NCBI RefSeq assembly: GCF_029168945.1
Contig: NC_083610.1
Span: 52,469,429 to 52,533,428 of the forward strand
Reading direction: 5' to 3'
Source: Cannabis sativa
Taxonomy: Eukaryota; Streptophyta; Magnoliopsida; Rosales; Cannabaceae
Length of the DNA: 64,000 nt
Shown: piece after piece, positions 24,001-36,005 of the stretch
Numbering within the stretch: the stretch's first letter is position 1
Layout of the letters: the number at the start of each line of letters is the position of its first letter
The notes under the pieces: generated by a model
Told to the model about the DNA's origin: nothing
Databases searched by the model: none
Seen by the model: only the letters and a program-made list of their open reading frames with translations
Position numbers and translations under genes: made by a program

Positions 24001-26661
24001 TTCAACATGTTGCCGTCTTTACTCAAATATCATGTTACGAAAATAATAAAGCATAAATACTACAAAGTTACAGCAAGGACATGAACTTGAAGCACTACTC
24101 AATAATTTCATACCGTGTAAAGGACGAATATTTAAGCATAGTTGACAAAATGGAGATAAAATTATATAAACCCCAAACACATGTCAAAAAAAATTATGTA
24201 GGTCAAGGAACAAATAAATTAGATACACCATAATTCATCCAGGTAACAGCCATATGAACATTATGAACATGAGAGAAATCCTCCAAGATTTTCAAAATAT
24301 CCCCAAGTATTGAACATTATGAACCAAACATAATTTATGTGTTTTCACAATCAGAACAGCATCTATGATATCGCAGCACTGGCAAAGCAAACAATTGCAG
24401 TAATAACCCAATGTACCAGAGAACAGTACTTCAAATTTACCATATTTCAGACATTAAGTAACATTCTATTTGAGAGAAGATTATAAGATAAATAATTAAC
24501 CTGATTCATGACATCCTTTATCATTTCTCTAGCAATTTCAATTTGCCTTTTATCACCAGTCACTCGTACAGTTCTTTCCTTGGACTCATCACCTTCTGGA
24601 AGATGTTGGGGTATCAACTGAAAAGGGGAAAATAGATCAACATACATGATTCATACAGTAAAGAAAAGGAAAATAGACATAATTCATTAACAGGTGTACT
24701 GAGTACAATATCAACTACCTGGATGCGTGCTCCTGATCTTGTCTGGAGACCTTTAATGGTCTCCCCTCCTCTGCCGATGATTAAACCAACCTGTTATAGA
24801 AACATGAAGCTTTCGTACATAAATGTTGAAGAAACCCGTTAAAACCAACACTTGTAGCTCACTGTACCTTCTCATTAGGAACTTGTATCTGAATTTGCTC
24901 TGGGGCTGAAGCGGCCTGTGAATTAGCAAGGCCTCTTGCCACAAGGGAAGGAGAACCCCCTGCATCAGCCTGTAGAAATATACAACTACTGAGTATATAC
25001 CAAACATCAAACAAAAGTTGCATTTGAGTTACAGGTCAGCAGCTAGAGTGGAAGGGAAGGGAGACAAGGCAGAGTTTAGAACAGCAGTTCAGAATAGATA
25101 AGTAATAAGAGAACAAATGACCTCTGCAATGACCGCATTGATAAGCTTCTCAGCCTTGTTTATGTTGTCCAAAGTACCAATGACCTCCACAGGCCTTGTT
25201 GCAGCATATGGATCAGCATCCGCATCTCTAGTAATCTGAATTTTTGCTCCTGAATTGTATTGAAGGTACCTTATAGTGTCCCCAGCTTTTCCAATAAGAA
25301 CCCCAACCTGCAACAATATAAACAACAATCTTTCATAATAGTTGCAAAGAAATGACAAAACAAAATATACCCATACACAAGAAAATTATAAGATTCCTCT
25401 ATCCTACGAGGCTGCTTGCACTGTTATAACACTCTCTTTCAGATTGCGACACGAGCTCATGTAGTAATGTGTTATAGGGTGGTTGTTCAAACCACTGTTA
25501 ACACCTAGAAGTAAATTTTCTTTGCACTTTGCGGTTAAAGATTTTTCAAACCTTGTTAACAACACCCCACCAAATGTACTACCTATTCTACCTTAGGTGA
25601 TGCCATTACTCATAAATTCGCAATTACTCCTCTACTTTTCCACTATCAGTTTTATAGGGAACATTTTAAAATTACGAATTAAAATTCTGTTTCATGTATC
25701 GAGTAGCACCTTTTACAGACTAACAATTTTGATCTTTTTTCAGAACTCACTACAAACATAGATTACTTTCAAAACTCTGAAGAATGAGTACTTTCAATTA
25801 TGCTATGTATTACGAGGGTTAAGTAAACTAGCCGTCAATGCAATTGCAAACAGTCAAACACCACGGATGTACGATGAGTTATCATAAAATCAGATGTTTG
25901 GGTTTACTTCAGAAAAGTTTTATGGACTTATCATAGCATTCAAGTAAGGAACTAGGAAGCTAGAAAGCAAAGCCAACCTTGTTATTAGGGACCTCCATTC
26001 TGCGTGTAATTGTTTCGTTATCAGATGAAAGTTGTTGCTCATCAACAGATGTAAGTTGATGGGGTTCAGCAGAAGCCTCCTCTCCCTCCTGCTGCTGCTG
26101 GTCCTCTGAAGAGGGTGCTTCAGTTTCATCTTTCGAGGTTTCCTGAGCTCCATTTGCATTTTGACCAGACAGCTGATGACTGTCCGTAGATGGATGCTGC
26201 TTATCAGTTTCATTTCGAGTACCTTCCTCCGATTGAGGTTGAGTTTCCTCTAGGCCACCTTCCAAGGCCGACACCTCTTCAATATCCTTCACAGGTTCAT
26301 CTACCTTCTCTTCTAGGTGCCCGTTTTCACTTACTGCCACAACTAAATTACACGAGTGTTGCGCAAGTGTCACAATCCAATTCTAACTAGCTCAAATCAA
26401 ATATTAAAAACCTAGAACAGTGGGGGGAAACAGTGTCACGATACCTGAAACATCAGGTTTGTCATCAAGCCGCGGCCGCTTCAGTTCCGTTTCTTCGGAT
26501 GCCTCGCCATCAGGTGCGTCGTGCTCGGCATTTGAATTGGCCTGTTCGTCGGAGTTCAGCTCGGCCTGTTCCGGAGCTTCGGGTTCCAGCTCTTCGAGCT
26601 TCCGTTTATGATCCAACGATGCAGGACTGACCGAGGCAGCTGCAACTTCCTCCTCTGCCAT
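21029..26661 (-). CDS. KH-domain RNA-binding protein (FUBP/KHSRP-like)
   Basis: Seven exons on the minus strand: 26661-26445, 26333-25978, 25307-25122, 24969-24868, 24790-24719, 24617-24501 and 22261-21029. All junctions are GT-AG and in frame, giving 760 aa. Residues 1-185 are acidic and Glu/Gln-rich, with a KRPR basic patch that may serve nuclear import. KH1 spans about 187-253 with the GKAG loop at 197-200; KH2 spans about 277-350 with GRGG at 293-296. Residues 351-760, all in the last exon, are Gly/Tyr/Gln/Pro-rich with repeated YGQ and GYGQ units, a prion-like low-complexity tail. Two KH domains plus such a tail match plant far-upstream-element-binding-protein-like proteins that bind single-stranded nucleic acid. 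The start is the first ATG after the TATA box. An alternative exon-2 acceptor 9 nt upstream would add three residues. Confidence 0.92.
22262..24500 (-). other. Long intron 6 of the KH gene
   Basis: 2.24 kb of AT-rich intron between the KH2-ending exon and the low-complexity last exon. The other introns of the gene are 77-670 bp. I see no coding frame, terminal repeats or RNA gene in it. Confidence 0.7.
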
Positions 26662-26794
26662 GGACTAACTATGCAATACGCCCAAAACCCGAAGCAGTTG
26701 CGAATTAGGGTTTCGACGTTAAAGATAAAATGCTTGGTACAGGCTTCGAGTGACAGAGAGAGAAAGAGAAGCCGATAAATTAAGACGAAACGCA

Positions 26795-26808
26795 ATTTAT
26801 ATAGAGAG
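26795..26808 (-). promoter_or_regulatory. TATA box of the KH gene
   Basis: Minus-strand CTATATAAATTGCG lies about 140 bp upstream of the ATG at 26661. It is followed by a CT-rich stretch (CTTCTCTTTCTCTCTCTGTC, about 26754-26775) typical of plant transcription starts. Confidence 0.6.
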
Positions 26809-27797
26809 GTGGGTCACTCGCAGATATTTCACCTTGTCCAAAATCTTAGGGTTCGTTGTAGCTGGGCCAGATTTGGTTTTGGGCCTAATAGGCCTATGGG
26901 ATTCGAAAATTAGCTTAAAACTGGATTATTTCATATTTAACCAAAACATTACAAAAATATGTTGTACTTCCTTCTTTAACAAAAAACACAGACAACCTTT
27001 AACGTTATTGTATTTTCTTGTTATTTTTACATTATTTTTAAGTTATTTTCATGTTGTTTAGGTAGGAATTCATCAAATTGTAATTTAATAGTAAAAAATT
27101 GTAAAAATGAAGAAATTATATTTGTAAAATTGTAAAAAAAGAAATTGATTGTATAAATAATACTTGGGATTATTTCACAAAAATATAAAAACAACAAAAA
27201 AAAAAAAAACAAAATACGGTTTCACGGAATTTCAAATATTTTTACGATTTTTTTGATTTTATTCACGGAAAATACGGTCTTTTATGTTGTAATCTTGTTG
27301 ATTTTTTGTTATCTGTATATTATTTTTTGTTGTTATTTTGATGTAGTTTTCTTGTTGATTTTATGTTATTTTAGTGTTATTTTTTGGAAAATCGTAAAAA
27401 TGTAAAAAAAAATATTCTTTGAACGTAAAAATATAAATATTTTATAAAAATTGGTGTCTTATATAATTATTCCATAATACTTTGTGTAAAATTTCTTAAA
27501 AGTTACATGGAAACTTTTTTGTATCTTGCGAAAAATATGGTAGTTTTTTTATTAAACTTTTTATGATATTTTTTAAATTTTTAAACTTTTATGGGATTTT
27601 TTCTAATATATACCATTATGTAATGTTTTCTTTGTTTATCTAGCAACCAGTTTCTCAATTTTTACGAGTATATGATAATTAGTTTTTTTTTTTTCTATTG
27701 TAAATGTATTTTTTGTATTGTTTCTCAATTGGTTTATTTATTTAGTTATTTCATGTAACTCATTTGTATGTTAGTTTTTGTTATTTATGTTTCTGAA
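26809..27797. other. AT-rich intergenic DNA upstream of the KH gene
   Basis: Low-complexity DNA with T-rich runs and repeated phrases such as TTTTTGTTATT and ACGGAAAATACGG. Site-II-like GGGCC motifs lie at 26862 and 26882, in a plausible promoter position for the KH gene. No gene seen. Confidence 0.45.
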
Positions 27798-28539
27798 AAA
27801 AGACATAGGGTCAACTAAAAGGTAATCACTATTAAAAATTGGGCCTAAGCCTTCTTGTTTACAAAAGTCCAAACTAAACTTAGAATGGGCCAACCCAACA
27901 AAGGCTAAAAGCCTTGCCTCTGAAACTTAACAGTCTTCCAGAGCCCAGAAGGTGCCTAGTCTTTTGGGACACAGAAGGAACAAAGATCTCCTAATGAAAA
28001 TAAGGGCATACATGGAAGCAAGTCGCACAGGTTGATGCCCGAAAGCCTACCACGGATCAAGAGTCGTATGTCTACCATGAGGAGGGAGGCATTCGCCTCC
28101 CCTATAATGACGTGCCCATCTCTCTGACACAAGATCGAATATTGTCTCCTATGTCAGATCATGATAGTGCGCGCACTACATACACCCTTTTTGTCTGACA
28201 GCTCCTCTAACACTTTTGTCTGCCAGGCGTAGTCTTTGTACAACACGTGCCCTGCACTAGACGGTCTCTTTGCCATTACGGAATCGTCGCCCCACGAGCT
28301 GAGTATCTCTAGTGGGCCTCATGTCATGTGTTTGTGTATTTTATCCCAATAATGGGCTTGCTTTTACAAATAAAATCTAAATGGGTCATGGGTATGCCAG
28401 ACCCAAACTCTAGCCTATATAAACCTCATTATCCCTTCATGTAGGGGGCAAAACTTTAGCCAAGGCTCTACTGATTTTACTCTAAGCTTTCTACTTTTCC
28501 AATAGAAAACAAAAAAGCCACCTTATGGGAATATTGATG
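27798..28539 (+). other. Unclassified LTR- or promoter-like sequence
   Basis: Less AT-rich than its surroundings. It ends with a TATA box (GCCTATATAAACC, about 28417-28429) and ~80 bp of pyrimidine-rich leader, as in an LTR U3-R boundary or a gene promoter. No second copy occurs in the window, so its family cannot be named. Confidence 0.3.
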
Positions 28540-28752
28540 GAAAGATTAAAGAGCTAGAAAGTAAGTTGAATCACTTGTAAATGCTCCCTGAGACTGGAAA
28601 GCAGAAAGTGAGGTCCGTAGAGCTCTTAATGAGGCCTTAGACAGGATTTTTTTTTTTTTTTTGGAAACAATGAGCTCGCGTTTCTTAGCTCAAGGAAGGG
28701 GATAAATGCACCAAGTTTTTCTTTCTGTCAGCTACTATTAGAGGAAGGCACA

Positions 28753-30212
28753 ATGCAATTGAGAGTCTCTTGGATAAGAATGACAACTGGATTTCCAAAC
28801 GAAGCGACATTGGAAAAGAATTCACCGTATTCCCGAGGGATATTTTTTTCTGACTTTGGATCTAGGATGGATCTAAACTGCTCTAATCTAATTCATGATA
28901 GACTGTCCCCAGAAGAGCAGGAGGATCTGGTTAGAATACCCAACTTTGACGAGATTCAGAAAACTTTGTTTGCCATGGGAAACCATAAGGTTCCTGGGCT
29001 AGATGGGATGTCAGTCATTTTCTTTATGCATTACTGGGATTCAGTGGGGAAGGATTTTTGCGAGGCCATCTCAGATTTTTCTACCACTTGTAATATGCAC
29101 AAAGGGGTGAATACTACAAATATAGTGCTTATTCCGAAGATTCGAAACCCGAAGCGGGTGCATAATTTTAGACTGATTCTCTTTGCAATGTGTCTTATAA
29201 GGTGATATCGAAAATCATTGCCAATAGGATTAAGCCTTTTCTGCCAAGACTTGTTTGCCCTACCCAGGCAGCTTTCGTTCTGGGTAGAAATATCTAGGAT
29301 AGTAATGCCATTATTCAAGAGATCATTCACTCATTCAAAAGGAAGAAGGGAAAAGATGATTTTTTTGCTATCAAAATTGATCTGGTGAAAGCTTATGATA
29401 AGATTAGATGACAGTTCATTGATCATGTTCTATCTTGCTTTGGTGTGCCTGTCATGTTTAGAAATTGGGTTTCTTAAGGTATCTCCACCACTTCTCTAAA
29501 TGTGTTCCTTAATGGGGGCCAGGTTGGCACAATTCATCTGTCGTGTAGTTTGCGCCAAGGGGATCCACTCTCCCTGTACCTCTTTATTTGGGCAGCTGAG
29601 ATTTTGTCCAGACTGCTTCAAGAGTAGTATCCGAGGAATTTGTCTTTCTTGGGGTGGTCTTATTCTGTCTCATATTTTCTTCACGGATGATTTAATTTTG
29701 GTTGGGAAAGCCTCTCTGGAAGAGGCTAAAGGATTCTGGCTTTGCCTTGAAAAATTTTGTGATTGGTCTAGGTAGCAGGTCAATAAGCTAAAAACGTCAA
29801 TCTTTTTCAGTAACAATACCTTAGAAGATCTAAATAAGGGCATTCGAGATGAGTTGGGGATTATAGGACTGGAAGGTAATGTGAAATATTTGGGGCTCCC
29901 TTTATTTCGATCAAAGTGAAAAAATGCACATTTCAATTTCATTCTAGATAACCTCACTTCTAAGCGGCAAGGGTGGAAAGCAAAAGTGCTTTCGAAAGTA
30001 GGGAGAGCTACTTTGATAAAATTAATGGGGCTTTCGATGCCTTTGTACGCCATGCAAACTACCAAGCTCTCTAACTGTCTTATCTCTAGGATTGACAGCT
30101 TTGGTTTGGAATTTTTGGTGGGGGTTTGAGAAAGGTAACTGTGGAATTCACCCTAAGGTGTGGGATAAATTGTGTCTCCCCAAGTCTAGGGGGGACTTGG
30201 CTTTAGGCACGT
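28753..30212 (+). pseudogene. LINE reverse transcriptase, decayed
   Basis: The longest intact piece is 28753-29205. A frameshift near 29197 moves the RT core to another frame, and stops occur at about 29296, 29409, 29476 and 29774. A T-run at about 28651-28667 disrupts the segment upstream. The conserved order [46 protein letters not shown] is readable across the frames. The reading stops at 30212, where CACTA begins. Confidence 0.8.
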
Positions 30213-30599
30213 CACTATATCATAATTTTATTTTTTTTTAATGAAAAATACAAATATTATTAATATGTAAATAAAAAATAAATAATAAATAATAAAAGAA
30301 AATATTTAAAGAAAATAAGGTAGTCATTTCAAAAAAAAAAAAAGAAGAAGGAAAATAAGGTAGTTTCTTTCTAGAAAAAAGCAATAAAATAAAAAGACAG
30401 TATATGTAATGCTTAATAAAAAAAACCCTAATATACATTATTAATATTTCTCTCATTCTCGCCTCTCTCTCATTCTTTCTTTAAAAAAACAATAAAATAA
30501 AATAAAAAATAAAAGGCAGTATATGTACTGCTTAATAAAAAAAAACCCTAACACACCATTAAATATATTTCTCTCATTCTCGGCTCTTTCTCGTTCTTG

Positions 30600-30694
<95 letters not shown>

Positions 30695-31931
30695 CGAAGT
30701 AGAGCTTCTTCTCTGGCGACCAGCAGCACCATCTCTCCCCCTCCTTAGTCCTCAAAGCCCCAATCTCTCTTCTCAGGTCGACTTCTTACTGCCCAGGACG
30801 AAGGCCCGATTTCTCATCTTCTCAGCGCCGCACCACACTTCTCTTCCCCCTCTTTATTTTTCCGTCCCGTGGAGCTTCTACTCAGGCCAGATGGCTCTGC
30901 TTTGGTGATCGGCCACCCAAATCCACCAAAGATTTGGAATCCCTGCCCTCAAAAGTCCCAGGTACCCTCTATGTGTGTGTTTTTTTCTTTTTGAAAAAAT
31001 CCTCTATGTGTGTTGTTTTGTCTCACTTTCTCAGATTTATTAATAATATAAATTGGAATAAAATTAATTATAATATAATATAATACATATATATATATGT
31101 AGAGTTGGGCTTGTGTGTGTTCGCAGATGTAGTGAGCATTTCGAGTAGAGCTCGCCAGCCACCGCAGTTAGGGATTTTTTTTTGTCTCACTATTTCTTTC
31201 TCTCTACGGAGGTGAACTGAGGCAATTTAGGATTTGTTGCCAAGGATAGTGGATTAGGTTTGTGGCCGCGACAGTTAGCATTTGTTGCCACATTGTGTAT
31301 ATAGATCTGGATTTTTTTGCATTTGTATTAATATATATTCATATTGTTCTTGATATTGTACATATATGATTTTTTTTTTTGCATTATAATAATTTTGTAT
31401 TTTTTTTTTGAATTTTAAGGTGCAAATAATAAATTTTTGTGTAGATTTTCATTTTGTTTCCATTTTAATTTTGAGCACCAAACAAATACATTATTTGATA
31501 AATTAAAAAAATAATGATTTATTCTGCCCAAATTAACAAATTGAATTTTTAAAAAAAATGATAAAATGATAATTATTTATATATAAAAAAATTAATTAAA
31601 ACAATTAGATATTATTTTTTTTATAAAAATATTTAATGTGGTGGCACTTTTTGTGAGTCACTATATCTTCAAAATTATTAATAAAAAAAAAAAAGAAAGA
31701 TATAGTGACACGTTATTTGTGTTGCTGATACCTTTTCAGTCTGACAAAATTTGACTTTATACGCCTATAGTGACGCGCAAAATGTTAATGTAAAAGGGTT
31801 CAGTGACACGTGTGAAGTGTCACTAAAAACTGTCTTTCCAGTCACCCTCATTAGTGATGCGCGTTGAAGTGTCACAATACAGTTTTAGAGTTACTCAATG
31901 TGAGTCACTAAAACCCATTTTTCTAGTAGTG
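30213..31931. mobile_element. CACTA-like non-autonomous element with exon-like cargo
   Basis: A 1.7-kb insertion splits the LINE. It starts CACTATATC and ends in CTAGTAGTG, i.e. CACTACTAGAAAAA on the minus strand, a typical CACTA terminus. The right 260 bp carry repeated TAGTGACAC/GTGTCACTA subterminal motifs, including a near-palindromic AGTGACACGTGTGAAGTGTC at about 31800. Expected 3-bp target duplication is not clear (CGT versus AGA). There is no transposase. The interior (30600-31190) looks like captured gene 5' sequence. Confidence 0.65.
30601..31190 (+). other. Exon-intron-like cargo inside the CACTA element
   Basis: A (CT)n run at 30601-30691 leads into ~270 bp of GC-richer sequence ending CCCAG|GTACCC at about 30961, a splice-donor context. 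An AT-rich stretch and a GTTCGCAG acceptor context follow at about 31125. This resembles a captured 5' UTR/first exon and intron. I cannot identify the source gene; the CT-run reading frame is not credible as protein. Confidence 0.35.
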
Positions 31932-32085
31932 AGAGATGAATCAGGCCTTCCTGGCCAAGTGGAGATGGAACTTGTTAAATGAAAATCGATCTCTTTGTTG
32001 TAAGATCTTGAAAGCCAAGTATCTCAGAGGAAAGAAGCTGCTTAATTGCAAATACAAAGATTCAGATTCCTGGTTTTAAAAAAAT

Positions 32086-33363
32086 GTGATAAAAGCGAAT
32101 GAGATCTTAAGAGAAGGAGCTTGTAAAGTGGTGTCTGATGGTACGAGTACAAGAATTTGGGATGATCCGTGGGTGGCTCATGGCAAATCCTTTTACCCTG
32201 GTTCTAACGGGCGACCTCCTGAGGGTTTACACTTGGTGTCTAACCTTTTATCAGTCAATGGGAAATGGGATTTACAGAAGTTGAAGTGTATTTTTGACAA
32301 CGATACCATCTCTGCTATTTTGAAAGGAGGTAACCCATCTAGCCAAGGAAAGGAGAAATGGACATGGACCAAAGATCATAATGGGAGGTTCTCGTGCAAA
32401 TCGGCCTACCTTATTCAAGCTTTTAAAAGAGCCCCTCATTGCGAGGTGTCCCCTCCTCTTTGGAACAAGCTCTGGAATTGTAGAATCATGGAGAGGCATA
32501 AGGTGCTTTGGTGGAGTATCTTTTCTAATGCATTGCCTCTGAGGGCCATTCTCGATAAGAGATTCTGTGTGGATGATGTTAGCTGCCCAATTTGTGGGAT
32601 GGAGGAGGAATCAACTGAACATTTGTTTCTTAAGTGCAACTTGGCTTTCCACCTTTGGCTCCCTTCTCTATGGGGTATTTTTCTGGTGTCACTCTGGTAT
32701 CCGTGTTTGGGATTGGGTCAAGTTCATCTGGGGCTTAAAAATTAAGGGCATCAATGCGGATGAAGTCTTTTTATATGCTTTGGTTGTGGTGGATACTATT
32801 TGGCGCATCAGGAATGAAAAGGTGCACAATAATTATCATTATAATGTGAACTAATGTATTGTGTTATTCGCTATTCTTATGCCGATTTACAAGGTGCTCT
32901 CCTTCCTGCTGTTTCCTCAATCTAGAGAGAGGTTTGGTGGCCTCCTCCTTGGGATTGGCTAAAACTTAATTGTGATGTTAGAGTGGGATTGGAAAGCTCT
33001 TGCATTGCGGTGGTGGCTAAAAACTATTTTGGTGAGGTGGTTTAGGCTAATCCGGCAAGGTTGGATTTCTCTGATGGTTGTTGTGGCGAGGTAGCTGCGT
33101 GTTGTTTAGCTGTTAAAATGGCAAAGCTCAAGGAGCACAAGTTCATCATCATAGAGAGTGACTCAAGAGTGGAGATCTATGCTCTTAATCAAGTGTCCTC
33201 GGTTTGGGAAATTGAATCTATTCTTCTTTTTGTTGGAAACTCTCTAGATGTTTTGATGGCTACATTTTTACATGTACACCCAGATCTTGTAACTTTGCCG
33301 CCCACAATGTGGCCAAGTGGACCTTTACCCAATCTCTTCTATTCTGCAAGATTTATTTTGTAA
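32086..33363 (+). pseudogene. LINE zinc-binding and RNase H segments
   Basis: The open frame 32086-32745 holds the zf-RVT region (ICGMEEESTEHLFLKC), and 33061-33363 most of an RNase H-like domain (GEVAACCLAVKMAKL then IESDSRVEIYAL). They are separated by frameshifts around 32700-33050. Plant L1 elements often carry such a C-terminal RNase H. Upstream the segment starts at 31932 with EMNQAFLAKW. Confidence 0.75.
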
Positions 33364-33429
33364 TGACAGTGAGGTCTAATATTATTTATCAATGAACGCT
33401 TATTTTTTAAAAAAAATACAGCTGCAAAC

Positions 33430-33858
33430 ATGCAAACCTTCCCCATTTATCAACCTAAAACCTAAAATTGATAGTCTCTCCCTCTCGTTCTGCTCTGTTT
33501 GACTTCGTCGATGAACGACAACTCAGGCAGTGTGTCAGAGCAGGAGGAAACAGGGGGCTAAGCTCTCTCTCATTCTTTTGCCTAAACCCTAAACAACCTA
33601 AATCTCCCTCTCATTTATCGAACCCTAAACCTAAAATCGATCTCAGTCTCTCCCTCTCGTTCTGCTCTGTTCAACTTCGCCGAAGGAGAGTGGTCGCAGC
33701 AGTAGGAAATAAATGTCCAAGCTCTCTCACATTATTTTTCCCAAAGCCACCCAGGGACTGAAACCCTCTATCTCTCTCTAGCTGATGCTCACTCTTCAGT
33801 CGAGCTATAATCACCAAGATTTTTGAACTACCACAATTCTCAATCTCAATGGGCAAAG
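33430..33858 (+). pseudogene. Ribosomal-protein-like promoter and first exon fragment
   Basis: Pyrimidine-rich sequence with telo-box motifs (AAACCCTAA at about 33582 and AACCCTAAACC at 33621) leads to ATG at 33849 in ATGGGCAAAG|GT, a splice-donor context after Met-Gly-Lys. Telo-boxes and a tiny first coding exon are typical of plant ribosomal protein genes; Met-Gly-Lys-Gly fits eL37, but other MGK proteins are possible. No downstream exon was found before the LTRs at 34113 and 36006, so this is called a fragment. Confidence 0.35.
33441..33745 (+). repeat. Tandem duplication, period about 172 bp
   Basis: The phrases ATTTATC...CCTAAAACC and GTCTCTCCCTCTCGTTC recur at 33474 and 33646 in the same order, giving two imperfect copies of a ~170-bp promoter/leader segment, each with a telo-box-like motif. 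Confidence 0.65.
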
Positions 33859-34112
33859 GTTTGATTTTCTTCTTCTCAATTTTTTTACTCTTATTTTTTT
33901 TTTCACTCTTTACCCTAATTATTATGTTGATTCTTCACTTCTTGGAGCATGTAAGTTATTTCTACAATTCTAGAAACTAAAATTCTAAATTTTGTTTCTG
34001 CTCTATTATTTTTCTTCACTCTTTTCCCCAAGATTATATGAAATTCTTATTTTTCTTACGTTTATTTTAGTGTGAGATTGACTAATATATTTTTGTTTGT
34101 TTACTAAACATT

Positions 34113-35151
34113 TGAAAAACCGAGTTTTTGCAAATGCCAATAATAAATACGAAAATATAAAATTGTATACGTCTAAAGAAGCAGAAAGTAATTCTGTTAC
34201 TGCAGAAACTAGTTTTGCAGCGACAAGAACAGACAGACTATAAAAATAATTGCAGAAAATTAAATCACTTGACACAAGATATTTGTACGTGGTATCAGTG
34301 TTCTTTCGAACACTCCTAGTCAACGAGGCCACGCCTAGAGAATGAAATCAATTAATAAAGTATCAACAATTACAAAGACAATTGACTTAAATAAGTGTAG
34401 ACTCCCTCTAAATTATTGCCGCAATCCTTTGTAATGAACTTTATGAATCTGACTTCTAAAACACCTCCAAACAGCGAAGTCCCTTCGTCTTTGAAGTGTG
34501 CGTGCTTACTTCCTTTCGAAGTAAGGCTTGAACAAGTCTTCTCCCGAAGACCTCTCTCTTGTTCAATCAAGTTGTTCTAACAAACTCTAAGACAGAGTAA
34601 GAACAGATACAAAAAACACTAGAACCTAGATGAACAACTAGGTTCTCACAAAAAGAACTCTCTTCTCACAAATAAGAAGAATGCAAAAAATAAAAACTAG
34701 AAGAGTTAATTCGAATGGCTGCTCTCTAGGTTCTATTTATAGAACATAGAAACTCTAGAGATAGCCACAAAGTCGAATCTACAGCTGTACAAAACTTTCA
34801 TAAGAAAAACTTGATTTGCAGCATTAGATCCAAATTCTGTCGCAGCAAATCAGACGAGAAAAGGAAACTTGCCAAAAATGAGTTCGATCTTGTATTGGGT
34901 CTTGATACCTAAACAGTGTGTATGATCTGATTTATCAAGACACAATCGAACTTATTAAGGAAAATAACAATAGTCAAAGTTTCCTTTAAAAACCAACTTT
35001 CTATAAGAGAATTTCTTCTCCTACAAGAAGTTTCTATACAAGAAAAGTCCACCTGAAAAATCAATATTTCTTAAGATAGAAAAGAGCAATAAAACCAAAT
35101 ATTAAAGGTGATAAAATTGGATTGAAAGCACAAATAAAAAAGGACTTTACA
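34113..35151 (-). mobile_element. Solo LTR of a SIRE-type Copia family
   Basis: 1,039 bp, TGAAAAACC...GGACTTTACA on the plus strand (TGTAAAGTCC...GGTTTTTCA as element sense). It is flanked by a perfect 5-bp target duplication ACATT (34108-34112 and 35152-35156). Collinear with the LTR at 36006-37150. It lies in what would be intron 1 of the ribosomal-protein-like fragment. Confidence 0.9.
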
Positions 35152-35156
35152 ACATT

Positions 35157-36005
35157 TATGAAAGAATTTATTAATTAGGGATTTTTATTTTATTTAAGTT
35201 TCTCCTTTAATGATGAAGATTCTTATAACACTGATTTTGCTCAGTGAAAGATGTTTCGGCGTGACTTAAATTTGAAATGGGTATGAGCTAAATTATCAAA
35301 TTGTTTTATTAGTATGTCTCTGTAGTTTTATGTTATTAATGTAAATGATATTCTTTTATTTAGATATACTGTATTTATTTTATTTGTGAGGGTGAAGATA
35401 TTATATATATTATATATATAATATCCTAGGTAAGTGTATGTGTATCTCATTTTCATATGCCTTGAATTCGGTAGAGAATTTTTACAAACTAGTTTTAAAT
35501 GATTTCCAAAGGATAGGACTTACTAAGTCCAATTTAAATTCAAGGTATGATATGGTTTGAAGTTAAATATTATGTTTTAATTTGTAATGCTTGGCTAAAA
35601 TTCTTTTATAACAGCTTATCTACGCCAAGTTCCCCATCCCATAGTGTTATGCATTTTATAACTCTCTACCGCTCCATTAAGGTATTTAATAAGACTATGT
35701 AAGTTCTAAATAGCAAGCATTTTACAAATTTTTTTCTTGAGTTTACATCACTCTGTTTTTAATTTAATTTTCTTTTTCAAATGTTTGACTATATGGATGT
35801 TATTTCATGGCTAGAGTAGTTTAGGACTTTATTTACATAATTAAAGACTTAAGTGACAATACGATTATAACAGGTCAATTGGTTGGTCTATTATGAACCC
35901 TTCTACTTGTATTAATTATTTAATAGTGTGATATTAATTCCTATTGATCTTTTGATCTGTTTCATTGTAATTCCCATTCTCATGTTAATTCTTTCGCATC
36001 ACTCA
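35157..36005. other. AT-rich spacer between two SIRE-type LTRs
   Basis: No coding frame. It contains a 29-nt perfect palindrome around a single central base, GATATTATATATAT...ATATATATAATATC at 35397-35425. The rest may be the continuation of the intron interrupted by the solo LTR. Confidence 0.5.

Larger units (their letters stand above)
28540..33419 (+). mobile_element. L1-type LINE, 5'-truncated, split by a CACTA-like element
   Basis: Non-LTR retrotransposon in two parts, 28540-30212 and 31932-33419, ending in a short A-run (33409-33416). Part 1 carries the LINE reverse transcriptase with KVPGLDGM, TTNIVLIPKI, the KAYDKIR segment, LRQGDPLS and a catalytic FTDD box (normally FADD) near 29680. 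Part 2 carries MNQAFLAKWRWNLL, a zinc-binding RVT segment with CPICGMEEESTEHLFLKC (about 32580-32640) and a C-terminal RNase H-like domain (about 32950-33260). Stops and frameshifts make it inactive. No clear target duplication or first ORF was found. Confidence 0.85.

Noticed and set aside
30597..30908. A 103-codon frame starting with a Ser-Leu repeat
   Set aside because: It is a translation of the (CT)n microsatellite. The leader-like sequence around it argues for an untranslated region.
30210..31934. A 3-bp target duplication for the CACTA-like element
   Set aside because: CGT on the left and AGA on the right do not match. The LINE frame also suggests a few lost bases, so I do not claim one.
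32086..33363. A possible host gene with zinc-binding and RNase H-like domains
   Set aside because: The order RT, zinc-binding segment, RNase H and a terminal A-run is that of a plant L1 LINE, and it joins the RT part left of the CACTA-like insertion.
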